The notes: generated by a model from the letters alone, not told the origin. Positions 24,588 through 35,494 are shown, counted from the stretch's first letter. The stretch is 37,588 bases of DNA from Deltaproteobacteria bacterium (GCA_011526105.1 WYAZ01000013.1:1-37588); one strand, 5' to 3'. Numbers and translations: made by a program.

Positions 24588-25865
24588 TCAAAACTGCTCG
24601 GCTTCGGTGGAGTCGACGAGCGCGAGCGTGGAGGCGGCGCCTCCGCTGACCACCTGGGCCACCTCGTCAAAGTACCCCGTGCCGACCTCTCGCTGGTGCC
24701 GAGTGGCGCTGTAGCCCATCGCCTCGGCATCGAACTCGGCCTGCTGCAGCTCGGAGTAGGCCGCCATGCCCCGCTCCTTGTAGCCCTTGGCGAGCTGGAA
24801 CATCGAGTGATTCAGCGCGTGGAAGCCGGCCAGCGTCACGAACTGGAACTTGTAGCCCATGGCCCCGAGCTCCCGCTGGAACTTGGCGATGGTGGCTTCG
24901 TCGAGGTGCTTCCTCCAGTTGAAGGAGGGTGAGCAGTTGTACGCCAGCATCTTGTTGGGGAAGCGCTTGTGTACGCCTTCCGCGAACTGCTTGGCCTCTG
25001 CCAGGTCCGGGTGCGAGGTCTCGCACCAGATGAGGTCCGCGTAGGGCGCATAAGCCACCCCGCGCGCAATCGCTTGTTCGATCCCGCCCTGGATTCGGTA
25101 GAAGCCTTCCGGCGTCCGCTCTCCGGTCATGAAGGGGTGGTCGGCCGGGTCGATGTCGCTGGTCATGAGCCGGGCAGAGTCCGCATCGGTGCGGGCCACC
25201 AAGACCGTGGGCACACCCATGACGTCCGAGGCCAAACGCGCCGCCGTGAGCGTGCGAACGAACTGGCTGGTCGGAACGAGCACCTTGCCGCCGAGATGCC
25301 CGCACTTCTTCTCGCTCGAGAGCTGGTCCTCGAAGTGTACGCCGGCGGCTCCGGCTTCGATCATGGACTTCATGAGCTCGAAGGCGTTCAGCGGTCCACC
25401 AAAGCCGGCTTCGGCGTCGGCCATGATGGGCGCGAACCAGTCTCGTCTGACGCCACCTTCAGAGTGCTCGATCTGGTCCGCGCGCTGAAGGGCTTGATTG
25501 ATCTTCTTCACCACCGAGGGGACGCTGTTGACGGGATAGAGGCTCTGGTCTGGATACATCTGACCCGAGAGGTTTGCGTCTGCGGCGACCTGCCAGCCGG
25601 ACAGGTAGATGGCCTGAAGGCCTGCCTTGACCTGCTGCACGGCCTGGTTGCCGGTGAGCGCCCCAAGCGCGTTCACATAGGGCTCGGTCATGAGCAGCTT
25701 CCACAGCCGCTTCGCACCGCGGTCCGCGAGCGTGTATTCGATCTGGAGGGAGCCCCGAAGACGATCCACATCCTGCGCACCGTAGTTGCGGACGATACCG
25801 TCCCAACGGTTGCGCATGTGTTCCTCGGTTCGGTCGACGGGCGGGGTATAGATTGAATGCACCAT
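24588..25865 (-). CDS. aceA: Isocitrate lyase (425 aa)
   Basis: Splits isocitrate into glyoxylate and succinate, the first step of the glyoxylate shunt, which allows growth on acetate or fatty acids. The catalytic KKCGH signature is at residues 186-190 with Cys188; upstream are ADAEAGFGG and VHFEDQ, which hold the Mg2+ and substrate. The length of 425 aa is close to E. coli AceA (434) and all family regions appear intact. The start has an excellent ribosome binding site, AGGAGG at 25871-25876, five bases before the ATG. It lies 21 bases behind malate synthase in the same operon. Confidence 0.97.
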   Translation of the reverse strand: MVHSIYTPPVDRTEEHMRNRWDGIVRNYGAQDVDRLRGSLQIEYTLADRGAKRLWKLLMTEPYVNALGALTGNQAVQQVKAGLQAIYLSGWQVAADANLSGQMYPDQSLYPVNSVPSVVKKINQALQRADQIEHSEGGVRRDWFAPIMADAEAGFGGPLNAFELMKSMIEAGAAGVHFEDQLSSEKKCGHLGGKVLVPTSQFVRTLTAARLASDVMGVPTVLVARTDADSARLMTSDIDPADHPFMTGERTPEGFYRIQGGIEQAIARGVAYAPYADLIWCETSHPDLAEAKQFAEGVHKRFPNKMLAYNCSPSFNWRKHLDEATIAKFQRELGAMGYKFQFVTLAGFHALNHSMFQLAKGYKERGMAAYSELQQAEFDAEAMGYSATRHQREVGTGYFDEVAQVVSGGAASTLALVDSTEAEQF

Positions 25866-25870
25866 GGTTT

Positions 25871-25876
25871 CCTCCT
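25871..25876 (-). promoter_or_regulatory. Strong ribosome binding site of aceA
   Basis: AGGAGG on the minus strand, five bases before the aceA ATG at 25865. It contrasts with aceB, the operon's first gene, which has none, so the two enzymes may be translated at different levels. Confidence 0.8.
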
Positions 25877-25886
25877 GGATCCGTGT

Positions 25887-27470
<1,584 letters not shown>

Positions 27471-27604
27471 GTAAACCAGTTTACCATTCGAGCCGTGGAT
27501 CGCAATTGGGTGAGTCCATTCAACCAGTTAGTCTGTAAACTCGTGATCCGTGGTGGCTTGTAAATTTGTGAATATCTGTTAATCTACGCCGGTTCGGGGG
27601 ACTT
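27471..27604. promoter_or_regulatory. Divergent control region of aceBA and its putative regulator
   Basis: The 134 bases between aceB and the regulator are AT-rich and hold three TGTAAA(C/T) motifs: one arm of the dyad GTAAAC-CA-GTTTAC at 27471-27484, TGTAAAC at 27534-27540, and TGTAAAT at 27559-27565, the last within TTGTAAATTTGTGAATATC. RamB-type regulators are known to bind short AT-rich TTTGCAAA-like sites near glyoxylate genes; these elements are good operator candidates by position and repetition. The dyad abuts the aceB start codon. The regulator itself has a GGGGG ribosome binding site just before its ATG. Confidence 0.6.
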
Positions 27605-29062
27605 ATGGCGGATCAAGCACGGCTGGGAGCAAAGGTTCGGGCGCTTCGGCGTCAGGCCCAGATGAAGCAGAAGGACCTGGCAGAGCGGCTTGGGGTTTCA
27701 GCGAGCTATCTGAACCTCATCGAGCACAACCGGCGGCCGCTGTCGGCAGAGCTGCTGATCAAGATCACTCAGCTCTTCGACGTGGACGTCAACGCCTTCG
27801 CTCACGATGAGGAAGACCGACTGGTCTCAGACGTGATGGAGGCCTTCGCAGACCCGATGTTCGACCGCGAGGGGCTCGCGGCCGCCGACGTGAGGGACCT
27901 GACCGCAACCCATCCTGCGTTGGCGCGCGGGATGGTGAAGCTCTATGCGGCCTATCGCAACACAAAGCAGCACATGGAAGACCGAGCCGGCGTAGCCGCG
28001 CTGCGGCCCGAAGATGTCCCGCAAGAGGCTCACCTCCCGACCGAGGAGGTCTCGGACATGCTTCAGCGGCACCACAACTTCTTTCCGGTCCTCGAAGAAG
28101 CGGCCGAACGCATGTGGCGAGACAGCGCCCTCGACCGCAACGACATCTATCGCGGGCTCGTGAAGTATCTCGAGTCGAACCTCGGCGTGGTTGTTCGCGT
28201 GGTCGAGCTCAACGCGATGCAGGGCGCGGTGCGGCGCTACATCCCCGAGCGACGCCTGCTCATGCTCTCGGAGACGCTCGCGCCCCGAAGCCGCAACTTC
28301 CAGCTCGCGCACCAGATCGGACTCATGAGCCAGAGCGCCGCGCTCGAGCAGTTGCTCGAGGACCCCGAGCTCACGTCTCCCGAATCGAAGCGTCTTGGCC
28401 GCGTGGCGCTCGGCAACTACTTCGCCGGAGCGGTGCTCATGCCCTACGAACCCTTCCTCGAGGCGGCCAAGGCCGAGCGCTACGACATCGAGCTGCTCGG
28501 ACATCGCTTTCGTGCCGGCTTCGAGCAGGTCTGCCACCGCCTCACCAACTTGCGACGCACCGGTCAGGAGGGCGTGCCATTTCACTTTCTGCGCGTGGAC
28601 ATCGCCGGCAACATCTCGAAGCGCTTCTCGGCCTCCGGGATGCGCTTCGCACGCTTCTCTGGCTTGTGTCCTCGCTGGAACGTCTTCGAGTCTTTCCTCA
28701 CTCCGCACATGGTCCGACGACAAGTCTTCGAGATGCCCGACGGGAAGAAGTACTTCGCGATCTCTCGCGCCATCCCCACTTCGGCTCGAAGGGGCTTTCA
28801 CTCTCCGGTGTCTGTCCACGCCATCACGATCGGCTGTGAGCTGCGCTACGCGCGGGAGCTCGTGTACGCAGACGGCATCGACCTCGAGAGCCAAGGGACG
28901 GCGGTCCCGGTCGGAGTGACCTGTCGACTCTGCGAGCGCATGGACTGCGAGCAGCGCGCGGTGCCGCCCTTGAGGCATCCCATCGACGTCAACGAGAACG
29001 TCCGTGGCGTATCGTTCTATGTGTCCGCGCCAAAACTCGGACGCGGAGGCTCCGGCTCTTGA
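27605..29062 (+). CDS. XRE-family short-chain acyl/glyoxylate regulator, RamB/ScfR type (485 aa)
   Basis: Residues about 8-62 are a Cro/C1-type helix-turn-helix (VRALRRQAQMKQKDLAERLG, then SASYLNLIEHNRRPLS). The middle (about 165-290) corresponds to the IrrE/ImmA-like domain of this family but lacks an HExxH zinc site (QLAHQIGLM instead), so it is not a peptidase. The C-terminal domain carries conserved cysteines including CRLCERMDC (about 440-448) and the RAVPP ending typical of the family. Characterised relatives (RamB, MccR, ScfR-like) regulate acetate, propionate and glyoxylate genes. Its divergent position next to aceBA suggests it controls that operon and itself. Its stop overlaps the following sppA start by 4 bases (TTGA). 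Confidence 0.9.
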   Translation: MADQARLGAKVRALRRQAQMKQKDLAERLGVSASYLNLIEHNRRPLSAELLIKITQLFDVDVNAFAHDEEDRLVSDVMEAFADPMFDREGLAAADVRDLTATHPALARGMVKLYAAYRNTKQHMEDRAGVAALRPEDVPQEAHLPTEEVSDMLQRHHNFFPVLEEAAERMWRDSALDRNDIYRGLVKYLESNLGVVVRVVELNAMQGAVRRYIPERRLLMLSETLAPRSRNFQLAHQIGLMSQSAALEQLLEDPELTSPESKRLGRVALGNYFAGAVLMPYEPFLEAAKAERYDIELLGHRFRAGFEQVCHRLTNLRRTGQEGVPFHFLRVDIAGNISKRFSASGMRFARFSGLCPRWNVFESFLTPHMVRRQVFEMPDGKKYFAISRAIPTSARRGFHSPVSVHAITIGCELRYARELVYADGIDLESQGTAVPVGVTCRLCERMDCEQRAVPPLRHPIDVNENVRGVSFYVSAPKLGRGGSGS

Positions 29063-30816
29063 AACGATACCTGCTCGCGGCGCTTCTCCTTCCTTTCCTC
29101 CCGCTCCGTCTGCTCTGGTTCGGTTTGCAGTGGCTGCGTCTTGCCTTCTGGCGCCGACGCGCGATGCGTCCCGGGCGGCACTACGTGCTCGACTGGTCCG
29201 GCGACATCGTCGAGACCGAGCACGAGACGAGGCTGGCGCAGTGGCTTCGGGAGTTGTTCTCGCCGGGAGAGGAACGAGTGCATCTCGCGGAGGTTCGGGC
29301 GCTCCGCCGATCGCTCGAGCTCCGCGCGCCCTCCGGACTGCTCATTCGTCTCGGCTCCCTGAGCGCCGGCTACGCGCAATGCATGGAGCTGCATGCCGAG
29401 CTGACGAGGATCGCGAAGACCACCCGAGTGTATGTGCATCTCTCGAGCGGGGCCGAAGGCCGTGAGCTCCTCGTGGCCTCTGCCGCTCACCATGTTTCGG
29501 CGCCGCCTTCGGTCCACATCAGCGCCATCGGATCTTCCACCACGGCCTTCTTCATCACCCGCCTGCTCGAGCGAATTGGGCTCGAGGCAAAAGTGGTCTC
29601 GAGGGGGCGCTACAAGTCCGCCGTAGAGCCGTTCACTCGCACCGATCGAAGTGAGGCCGACCGAGAGCAGGCGACGGCGCTCGTGAAAGGCCTGGACCAA
29701 GCGCTCGTCACCACGCTCGCGCGGCGCCGCAACAAGTCCATCGCGGAGATCGAGGAGGTCATGGACCACGCGCCCTACAGCGGGGTGAAGGCGGCGGAGA
29801 AGCAGCTCATCGACGCGAGCCTCAGAGAGGAGGAGCTGACCGCGAAGATCGCGGCCGACCTGGGCGTGAGCAAGCTGAAGCTCGATCGGGGAGACAAACT
29901 CGACCGAGGTGGCCGGCTCCCTCGGCTGCGACTCCTCTCCGCTCGCACGCGCGAGGTCGGCCTCGTGATGGTCGAAGGCGCCATCGTCGATCGGCGGGCG
30001 CCCCAACAACTCAGCCAGGCGACCGAGTCCGAAGTCATCGACGATCTGCGAACCGCACTGCTCGACGAAGACCTTGCTGCGGTGGTGCTTCACATCAACT
30101 CGCCGGGCGGAAGTGTTACCGCCAGCGACGCCATCCTGGCGGCGGTACGCCGGCTCGATCAAGAGAAGCCGGTGGTCGCCTACTTCTCGGACGTAGCAGC
30201 GAGTGGCGGCTACTACATCGCCTGTGGGGCGCGGAAGATCGTCGCCTCGCCGAAGACGATCACCGGGAGCATCGGCGTCTTTCATGTGTTGCCCAATCTG
30301 AGTGCGCTTCTCGCTCGGCTGGAGGTAGGGGTCGACACAATCAAGCAGCGGAGGAACGCCGACTTCGCTTCTCCTTTTCATCCGATGAGCGAGTCACAGC
30401 TCGACCAACTCGATCTCGAGGTCGAAGAGATCTACGATCGTTTCCTCGAACTGGTGGCCGGAGCCCGGCGACGCACCAAGGCGCAGATCGCGGACGTCGC
30501 GGAGGGTCGTGTCTGGCTCGGTGAAGACGCGCTGAGGGCCGGGCTCATCGACGAACTCGGTGGTCTAGAGGGCGCGGTCTCAGCGGCGAGATCGCTTGCG
30601 CAGTCGGAGTGCAGCGAGGTGCCGCGCCTCGTGCACACGAAGCGACGCGCACAGAATCGTCTACCGCTCGCCCCCGCTTCGGATCCCATAGCGCTCCTGC
30701 TTGCCCAGCTCGGCCCTCTCGGGCGAAACGAGACGAGGCTGCTGCGGGAGATGTGGCTGCTTCGAGAGACGAGCCACAGACCCACCTGGCTCTATGCCCC
30801 GCTGCTCTTGCGATAG
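29059..30816 (+). CDS. sppA: Signal peptide peptidase SppA, 67-kDa type (585 aa)
   Basis: Membrane-anchored Ser/Lys protease of family S49 that degrades cleaved signal peptides. An N-terminal anchor (LLAALLLPFLPLRLLWFGLQ) is followed by two S49 domains. Catalytic Lys186 lies in GRYKSAVEPFTR and nucleophile Ser382 in DVAASGGYYIACGA, 196 residues apart, matching the Lys209/Ser409 dyad of E. coli SppA (200 apart). The length of 585 aa is close to E. coli (618). The TTG start overlaps the regulator stop by 4 bases, so it is co-transcribed with the putative glyoxylate regulator, an unexpected pairing. Confidence 0.93.
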   Translation: MKRYLLAALLLPFLPLRLLWFGLQWLRLAFWRRRAMRPGRHYVLDWSGDIVETEHETRLAQWLRELFSPGEERVHLAEVRALRRSLELRAPSGLLIRLGSLSAGYAQCMELHAELTRIAKTTRVYVHLSSGAEGRELLVASAAHHVSAPPSVHISAIGSSTTAFFITRLLERIGLEAKVVSRGRYKSAVEPFTRTDRSEADREQATALVKGLDQALVTTLARRRNKSIAEIEEVMDHAPYSGVKAAEKQLIDASLREEELTAKIAADLGVSKLKLDRGDKLDRGGRLPRLRLLSARTREVGLVMVEGAIVDRRAPQQLSQATESEVIDDLRTALLDEDLAAVVLHINSPGGSVTASDAILAAVRRLDQEKPVVAYFSDVAASGGYYIACGARKIVASPKTITGSIGVFHVLPNLSALLARLEVGVDTIKQRRNADFASPFHPMSESQLDQLDLEVEEIYDRFLELVAGARRRTKAQIADVAEGRVWLGEDALRAGLIDELGGLEGAVSAARSLAQSECSEVPRLVHTKRRAQNRLPLAPASDPIALLLAQLGPLGRNETRLLREMWLLRETSHRPTWLYAPLLLR

Positions 30817-30881
30817 CATCGGACGACCGCCGCGAGACTGCCGTTGAAAGGGCCCTTGTGCTACATCAGGCCAGGCTCGAC

Positions 30882-33149
30882 ATGGGGTGGAACAACAGGA
30901 GTGTTATCGCTCTCTTGCTGCCGATTCTCCTCGCCGGCTGCGGAGGGTCGTCTCTCGAGGTCGCCCTCGTCCTCCCCTCGGACACTCCAAGATCAGAGCT
31001 CTCCTTTCTCCGCATGAGTGCCGTCGGACCCACTGGGCTCCGCGCTACCCCAGATGGCGGAACCGAGCGGTTTCTTTTGCGCTGTCGTGATCTGTCGGGC
31101 TTCGGTCGAGATTCGCTCGCGCAGAATGCGGAACACCTGACCGCGCTGGGGGTCGACATGCTCTCGAGCCCGCGTCAAGGCGCCTACCCGGGTCAGGACG
31201 GAATGAGCCTCACGCTCGACCCACCCTCCGTGAATACGCTGCGTAATCCGTGGGGCGCGATGCTCGTACGAGTGGAGGTGGGCGGACCCGCTCCGAAGGC
31301 CGGTGCTGTCCAGGACGACGTGCCGGCGGAGTCGCCCTGGCTCCAAGGCTGCTTCTGCTTCCGCACCGAGGACGAGGCTTCGGTTTCGGATGCGACACTC
31401 GATGAGGCGGTGAAGGGCACGTGTCCGCCCCTTTCCGCGTTCGAGGCCGCGCCCCTCGATCTCATCCTCGAACCGTTGGCATCGGCCGCGTTCGAGCTGA
31501 GGTCGGAGGGCCCGACGTCCCAGGTTGTCACGTCTGGCTCGGTCCGACGCATCGAACCAGGGGTGGTCATCGAGCCAAAGCGTTGTCTCACCAGCGCCTC
31601 CTCACCCGACTGCATCACCTGCGAAGGCTCGTGCCCCGAGCTCGAGGACCTGTCGAACCTCGCGGTACGAGCGCAGATCATGGAGGGCGGAGCGGGCGAG
31701 ATCTCGACAACGAGCCTCGTCTACCTGACCGACAAAGCAGGTCTCGTTCGACCGCCAGTGGAGGTGAAGAGGTGCGTGAACAACGCTCTGTTGCGTCTCT
31801 CTGTGCTCGGCCGACCATCGGTCCACACCGACTTCGAGCTTCGCTGCGTTCCGCGCCTAGACCTCGGAAGCCCAATCCTCCTGCCCGCGTTCCAGGCGGA
31901 GTCCGAGGTGTTCTTGGCTCATCTGCCGGCGGATCCGGCGCGCGGAGGTCCGGGAGCCCTTGCGATGGCAAGCACGGTGCTCGAGGGCGCAAGGATCGAG
32001 CTCTTCCGCGAGGAGGGCAGCCGCTTGATCGTCACGACGAGCACGATCTTTCCGGGCGAGCGACCGCACGGCCTTCTGGGTTTTGCGATCTCGGCCAGCG
32101 CACCCTGGCGTGGTGTGCTCTCCGCGGTGACGTCCGTCGGGAGCGAGCCGACGCCGCGCGTGCGCCTCATCGAGGTGCCGTCGAACCCTGCCTTCCCTCT
32201 CCACGAAGCGGCGCGACTCGATGGGATGTGTCCAGGCTGTGCCTGCACGGGAGAGGCCTGCGCTCCATGCGCAGCTCTGGCCGACGGCTTCGGCCGCGCG
32301 GAGCAGCGAGCGAGCCTGATGGACGCGGACGAGTTCATGGACCTGAGCTTCCTCTTCGAGGGATCCTCCACGCTCACGACCATCTACTCGAACGACCTCG
32401 TCCTCCCCGCGCCTTCGGAACCACTGCGGCTCCCACCGCTCAGCCAGAGCTGTCTCGGACAGGAGATCATTCGCCCGGTGAACGGGTTCGAGATCCTCGA
32501 GTTGGGCGGCATCGAAACCGGCCCGCGCGGGCCGGCCGATATCATCACCGCGGAGGTCCAAGGGCTCTTCCTTCGATACGACCCCGGGCCCGCAGCCTCG
32601 GTCGACACGTGCAACCTACCCAACTTCGACTGCCCAGCGGGTCCAAGATGTCCCTCCGCGTGTGCACCTGCCGTGCCGCTCGTGGGGCTCACGATGATGA
32701 GCGACGTACGGCGCATTCGGCTGCGCGAAGGAAAGGACGAGAGTGATCTCGTTTCGGTGGGCTTCGAGCAGAGCACCCCCTTGCTCCTGTTCACCTACGG
32801 CCGCGCGCGACCGCTCGGGCCGCTGCTCCCGCGCGAGGAGATGCGTCACCAGCTCCTGCGGATCGATCGACGTGAGGGTTCGATCGGGGGCGCCCGAAAT
32901 CGACGCATCTCCGTCGGAGACCTCAACGGGGACGGTCGGGACGATTTCGTGCTGTGGGAGCGTGGCGCGGACGGCCTGCAGGTCTGGCTCGGCGGTGCAG
33001 ACGTTCCCCTCGAGCTCGGGGAGGATGCCGTCCTCTCTGCTTCCATGTCGTCATGCCTGGTAGCGGATGTCGTGCTCGGGGATGTCCGTGAGAACGATCG
33101 GGACGAACTCGTGGTCGCGTGCACGAATGGCACCGTGCTCGTGTTCTGA
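30882..33149 (+). CDS. Large Cys-rich lipoprotein with C-terminal FG-GAP-like repeat (755 aa)
   Basis: The signal peptide MGWNNRSVIALLLPILLAGC ends at a clean lipobox (Cys20). The ATG at 30882 is chosen for this reason although the frame is open from 30609 inside sppA. The mature protein has many cysteines in pairs or clusters (CITCEGSCPELED, CPGCACTGEACAPCA, CPAGPRCPSACAP), suggesting disulfides. Near the C-terminus, ISVGDLNGDGRDDFVLW is a calcium-binding FG-GAP/VCBS repeat, and a second similar segment (VLGDVRENDRDELVVACTNG) follows. No known family for the whole. It starts 65 bases after sppA and ends 30 bases before the convergent EndoU-like gene. Confidence 0.82.
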   Translation: MGWNNRSVIALLLPILLAGCGGSSLEVALVLPSDTPRSELSFLRMSAVGPTGLRATPDGGTERFLLRCRDLSGFGRDSLAQNAEHLTALGVDMLSSPRQGAYPGQDGMSLTLDPPSVNTLRNPWGAMLVRVEVGGPAPKAGAVQDDVPAESPWLQGCFCFRTEDEASVSDATLDEAVKGTCPPLSAFEAAPLDLILEPLASAAFELRSEGPTSQVVTSGSVRRIEPGVVIEPKRCLTSASSPDCITCEGSCPELEDLSNLAVRAQIMEGGAGEISTTSLVYLTDKAGLVRPPVEVKRCVNNALLRLSVLGRPSVHTDFELRCVPRLDLGSPILLPAFQAESEVFLAHLPADPARGGPGALAMASTVLEGARIELFREEGSRLIVTTSTIFPGERPHGLLGFAISASAPWRGVLSAVTSVGSEPTPRVRLIEVPSNPAFPLHEAARLDGMCPGCACTGEACAPCAALADGFGRAEQRASLMDADEFMDLSFLFEGSSTLTTIYSNDLVLPAPSEPLRLPPLSQSCLGQEIIRPVNGFEILELGGIETGPRGPADIITAEVQGLFLRYDPGPAASVDTCNLPNFDCPAGPRCPSACAPAVPLVGLTMMSDVRRIRLREGKDESDLVSVGFEQSTPLLLFTYGRARPLGPLLPREEMRHQLLRIDRREGSIGGARNRRISVGDLNGDGRDDFVLWERGADGLQVWLGGADVPLELGEDAVLSASMSSCLVADVVLGDVRENDRDELVVACTNGTVLVF

Positions 33150-33179
33150 GAGACGTCGAGCGTCCCTACCAACTCGCGC

Positions 33180-34100
33180 CTAGCGCGGGTCGGCCAATGG
33201 AAACACGCTGAGGATCGCGCCGTCGCTCACTCCGAGGGCGAAGCTGACCGGTTGACCGTGGATCGTTGCGACGAAGGACGGTCTTGCGCCCGGCTGGGCT
33301 TCAATCCGCGCGTCGATGGCGTAGTAGCCGAGCGCGAGCAAGCACGCAGGAGACATCCCGACATGGAAGCTCCCGATCGGTTTCAAGCTCGGCGTTGTAC
33401 GGCCGGGCGGAGTCCACTCGTATCGGATGGACATGACGTCGGGGTCATCGAGCCCCTCGACGGTGCACAGGTAGTTGGCGCGTGCTTCCCGTTCGGCCAG
33501 ATAGAACTCGGACCACATGTGGAGCCCGCCCACGCTTCCGTTGGGGTTGAGTTCACCGCACAAGACATGTTCGAAGCCATTGGCCGCGAGCCACACGTGG
33601 CGGAGTGCTTCGAGACGAGCGGCGGTCGAGCTCGAGACCGACACCATCGCGCGCTGGAGCGCCGGTCGGTCGAGCATCATGCGCAGGTAGTCATCGATCG
33701 CCGCCGCGAGTGTCGAGCTGGCGATGTGATCGTACGTGGAGGGTGCGGGATCCATCATCGCACAGAGCCGATGCAGGTCGGAGTAGTCGGAAGGAAGCTG
33801 CCCCAGATCGGGGAACACGGCCTCAGAGGCATCCACGAGAAAGCCAGGAGCACAGGTGGCGGTCTCCGCGGCGACTGGGAGCGGTCTCAGGAGATCCGGG
33901 TCCTCACCCAAGCAGAGGCTCCAGAGCGAGCCGCCATCGGCCTCGCCCGCATCCGTGGTTGCGGCGTCTGAGGGTTCAGCATCGACCCCCAAGCCTGCGT
34001 CCGATGCATCCGAGGTCGGGGAGCCCGCGTCGGGGATCGATGCATCGAGGATGGGATCGGCGCCGCAGCCCGCCAGAAGACAGCACCAAAACCAACGCAC
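33180..34100 (-). CDS. Lipid-anchored EndoU-like endoribonuclease (306 aa)
   Basis: The short signal MRWFWCCLLAGC ends in a perfect lipobox (LLAGC, Cys12) and is followed by a linker to about residue 58 rich in Asp, Ala and Ser. The C-terminal 150 residues match the EndoU/XendoU fold: NGFEHVLCGEL (Glu177, His178), GGLHMWSEFYLAE (His194), MSIRYEW, then SLKPIGSFHVGMSPACLLAL (Lys240). In XendoU the essential residues are Glu161, His162, His178 and Lys224; here they are present with identical spacing (16 and 46). EndoU enzymes cut RNA at uridylates, leaving 2',3'-cyclic phosphates. Here it is a free-standing exported protein, not the tip of a large toxin, and no immunity gene is evident. GTG start. 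Activity is inferred. Confidence 0.82.
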   Translation of the reverse strand: MRWFWCCLLAGCGADPILDASIPDAGSPTSDASDAGLGVDAEPSDAATTDAGEADGGSLWSLCLGEDPDLLRPLPVAAETATCAPGFLVDASEAVFPDLGQLPSDYSDLHRLCAMMDPAPSTYDHIASSTLAAAIDDYLRMMLDRPALQRAMVSVSSSTAARLEALRHVWLAANGFEHVLCGELNPNGSVGGLHMWSEFYLAEREARANYLCTVEGLDDPDVMSIRYEWTPPGRTTPSLKPIGSFHVGMSPACLLALGYYAIDARIEAQPGARPSFVATIHGQPVSFALGVSDGAILSVFPLADPR

Positions 34101-34141
34101 GAGGGAACGCTAAGCGCTGGAGAAAAGACACGTCAAGACGG

Positions 34142-34159
34142 GCGCTCACCGCTGAGCGC
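34142..34159. repeat. Perfect 7-bp hairpin in the divergent intergenic region
   Basis: GCGCTCA, a CCGC loop and TGAGCGC form a perfect stem midway between the divergent starts at 34100 and 34232. It could be an operator or part of a 5' leader. No T-run follows. Confidence 0.45.
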
Positions 34160-34231
34160 TCGGCGCAGCCCCTCTGGCCCGCTCGATTATGGGTACCCAG
34201 AAGCGCTTCATTCGCGTAGCCTCGACCGCAT

Positions 34232-35494
34232 GTGGAATTGGAGCCCGCCCCGATGAAGTTGCCCGCAGGGCACACGGCAGCGTTATCCGTCGCGCTCGGT
34301 CAGCAGTCACCGGACGTGCGCTTTGACGCGGAGAAGGTGCGCCTCATAGCGGAGGCCATCGCCGGATTCTCCCCCTCGCGACAGGCGGAGCTCGAAGTCG
34401 CCGTGCACGCGGGCGAGCACGCGCTCGTGCCTTTCGTGAATGCGGTCGAAGGCCATGTCAACACGGGCGGCGATGGAAAGCCTCGATCCGAACAACCGGT
34501 GCCCGTGAGCCCCAAAGATGTGGCCGGCGGCTTCTACTACTTTCGGGCCCAGCACAACCCCGAGCTCAAGGCGGCGGTGGAGTCGGGCGACTGGCAGCAG
34601 GCCAAGGTGCTCCTGAGCGGGCCGCAAACGTCGGAGGGGTTGGGTCTCGAGTGGACCACACGGCTTCACAAAGCGGCGCAGAACCAGGTCGACGTTCGAC
34701 TGAGCAGCAAAGCGCAGATCGACTCTGGGCTCATCGAGCTCGGCACACTCATCAAAGCGATCGCAGGCGCTACCGGGCCTGAGCGCGATGCACTCCGAAC
34801 GAAGGCAGCGGATGCCTTTGCGCAGCTCGTGGTCTCCATGGCGCTGGCGCCTTGGGGGGTGAGGGCGGATGGCGTTCCGCACCTCGACCAGCTCACGCAA
34901 CAGTTGGCGGAAGCGGGGGTACCGGGCGCTCTCGGCGCGCGCTCGGAGCGCACCTTCACCCTCGAAGGGCTGGGGCTCTCGGTGAGCACTCGACTCCGAG
35001 CCGACCCTGCGGCCACACGATGGGCCGCGTTGGCCTGGCAGCTCGAACGCCGCGGCGATGATCCCAACGCCTATCGACCCGGCAGTGACACCCCCGCCAT
35101 CATGCTCGCGGCGGACCAGAAGTTCCTCGGTCGAGCGGGTGCGCCCATCGGCTTCGTATCCAAGGACGAGAAGTTCGTCTTCGTCCCGAGCGAGGTCGAC
35201 GTGTCGGTCATCGAACACCGCAAGACCCCCTACGGGATCCAAGAGGAGCGTCTCGGCCTGCTCGAGTATCCGCGCGAGGACTTTCACCTGGAGTCGGCGC
35301 TGCGAGGTGTGGCCCTGAAGCTCCCGGTCGAGGTCGCGCTCGGCGGCCAGAAGTATCGGCTGGAGCACGGTCGCTACGTGGGCAAGGAGGGCGAGGTACT
35401 CTCGGCCACTGCGGATGGTTCGTCGCTGCGCCTCGCCCACAAACGCGGCGACACACTCACGATCGATACCAAGACCGGTCAGAGCCAGACATGA
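34232..35494 (+). CDS. Orphan hypothetical protein (420 aa)
   Basis: Unrecognised protein without signal peptide. It is mostly helical in the first half (residues 20-240), and the second half has more beta-like segments (KFVFVPSEVDVSVIEHRKTPYG, LKLPVEVALGGQKYRLEHGRYVG). The GTG at 34232 (ELEPAPMKLPAGH) is uncertain; an ATG seven codons later is an alternative and neither has a clear ribosome binding site. Its last codon overlaps the start of a 56-aa small ORF (ATGA). It is divergent from the EndoU-like gene with 131 bases between starts, so shared regulation is possible but nothing identifies it as a partner or inhibitor. Confidence 0.72.
   Translation: MELEPAPMKLPAGHTAALSVALGQQSPDVRFDAEKVRLIAEAIAGFSPSRQAELEVAVHAGEHALVPFVNAVEGHVNTGGDGKPRSEQPVPVSPKDVAGGFYYFRAQHNPELKAAVESGDWQQAKVLLSGPQTSEGLGLEWTTRLHKAAQNQVDVRLSSKAQIDSGLIELGTLIKAIAGATGPERDALRTKAADAFAQLVVSMALAPWGVRADGVPHLDQLTQQLAEAGVPGALGARSERTFTLEGLGLSVSTRLRADPAATRWAALAWQLERRGDDPNAYRPGSDTPAIMLAADQKFLGRAGAPIGFVSKDEKFVFVPSEVDVSVIEHRKTPYGIQEERLGLLEYPREDFHLESALRGVALKLPVEVALGGQKYRLEHGRYVGKEGEVLSATADGSSLRLAHKRGDTLTIDTKTGQSQT

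Noticed and set aside
27605-29062. Toxin-antitoxin module based on the XRE/ImmA-like architecture
   Set aside because: The HExxH site is absent and the C-terminal cysteine domain plus the neighbouring aceBA fit a metabolic regulator.
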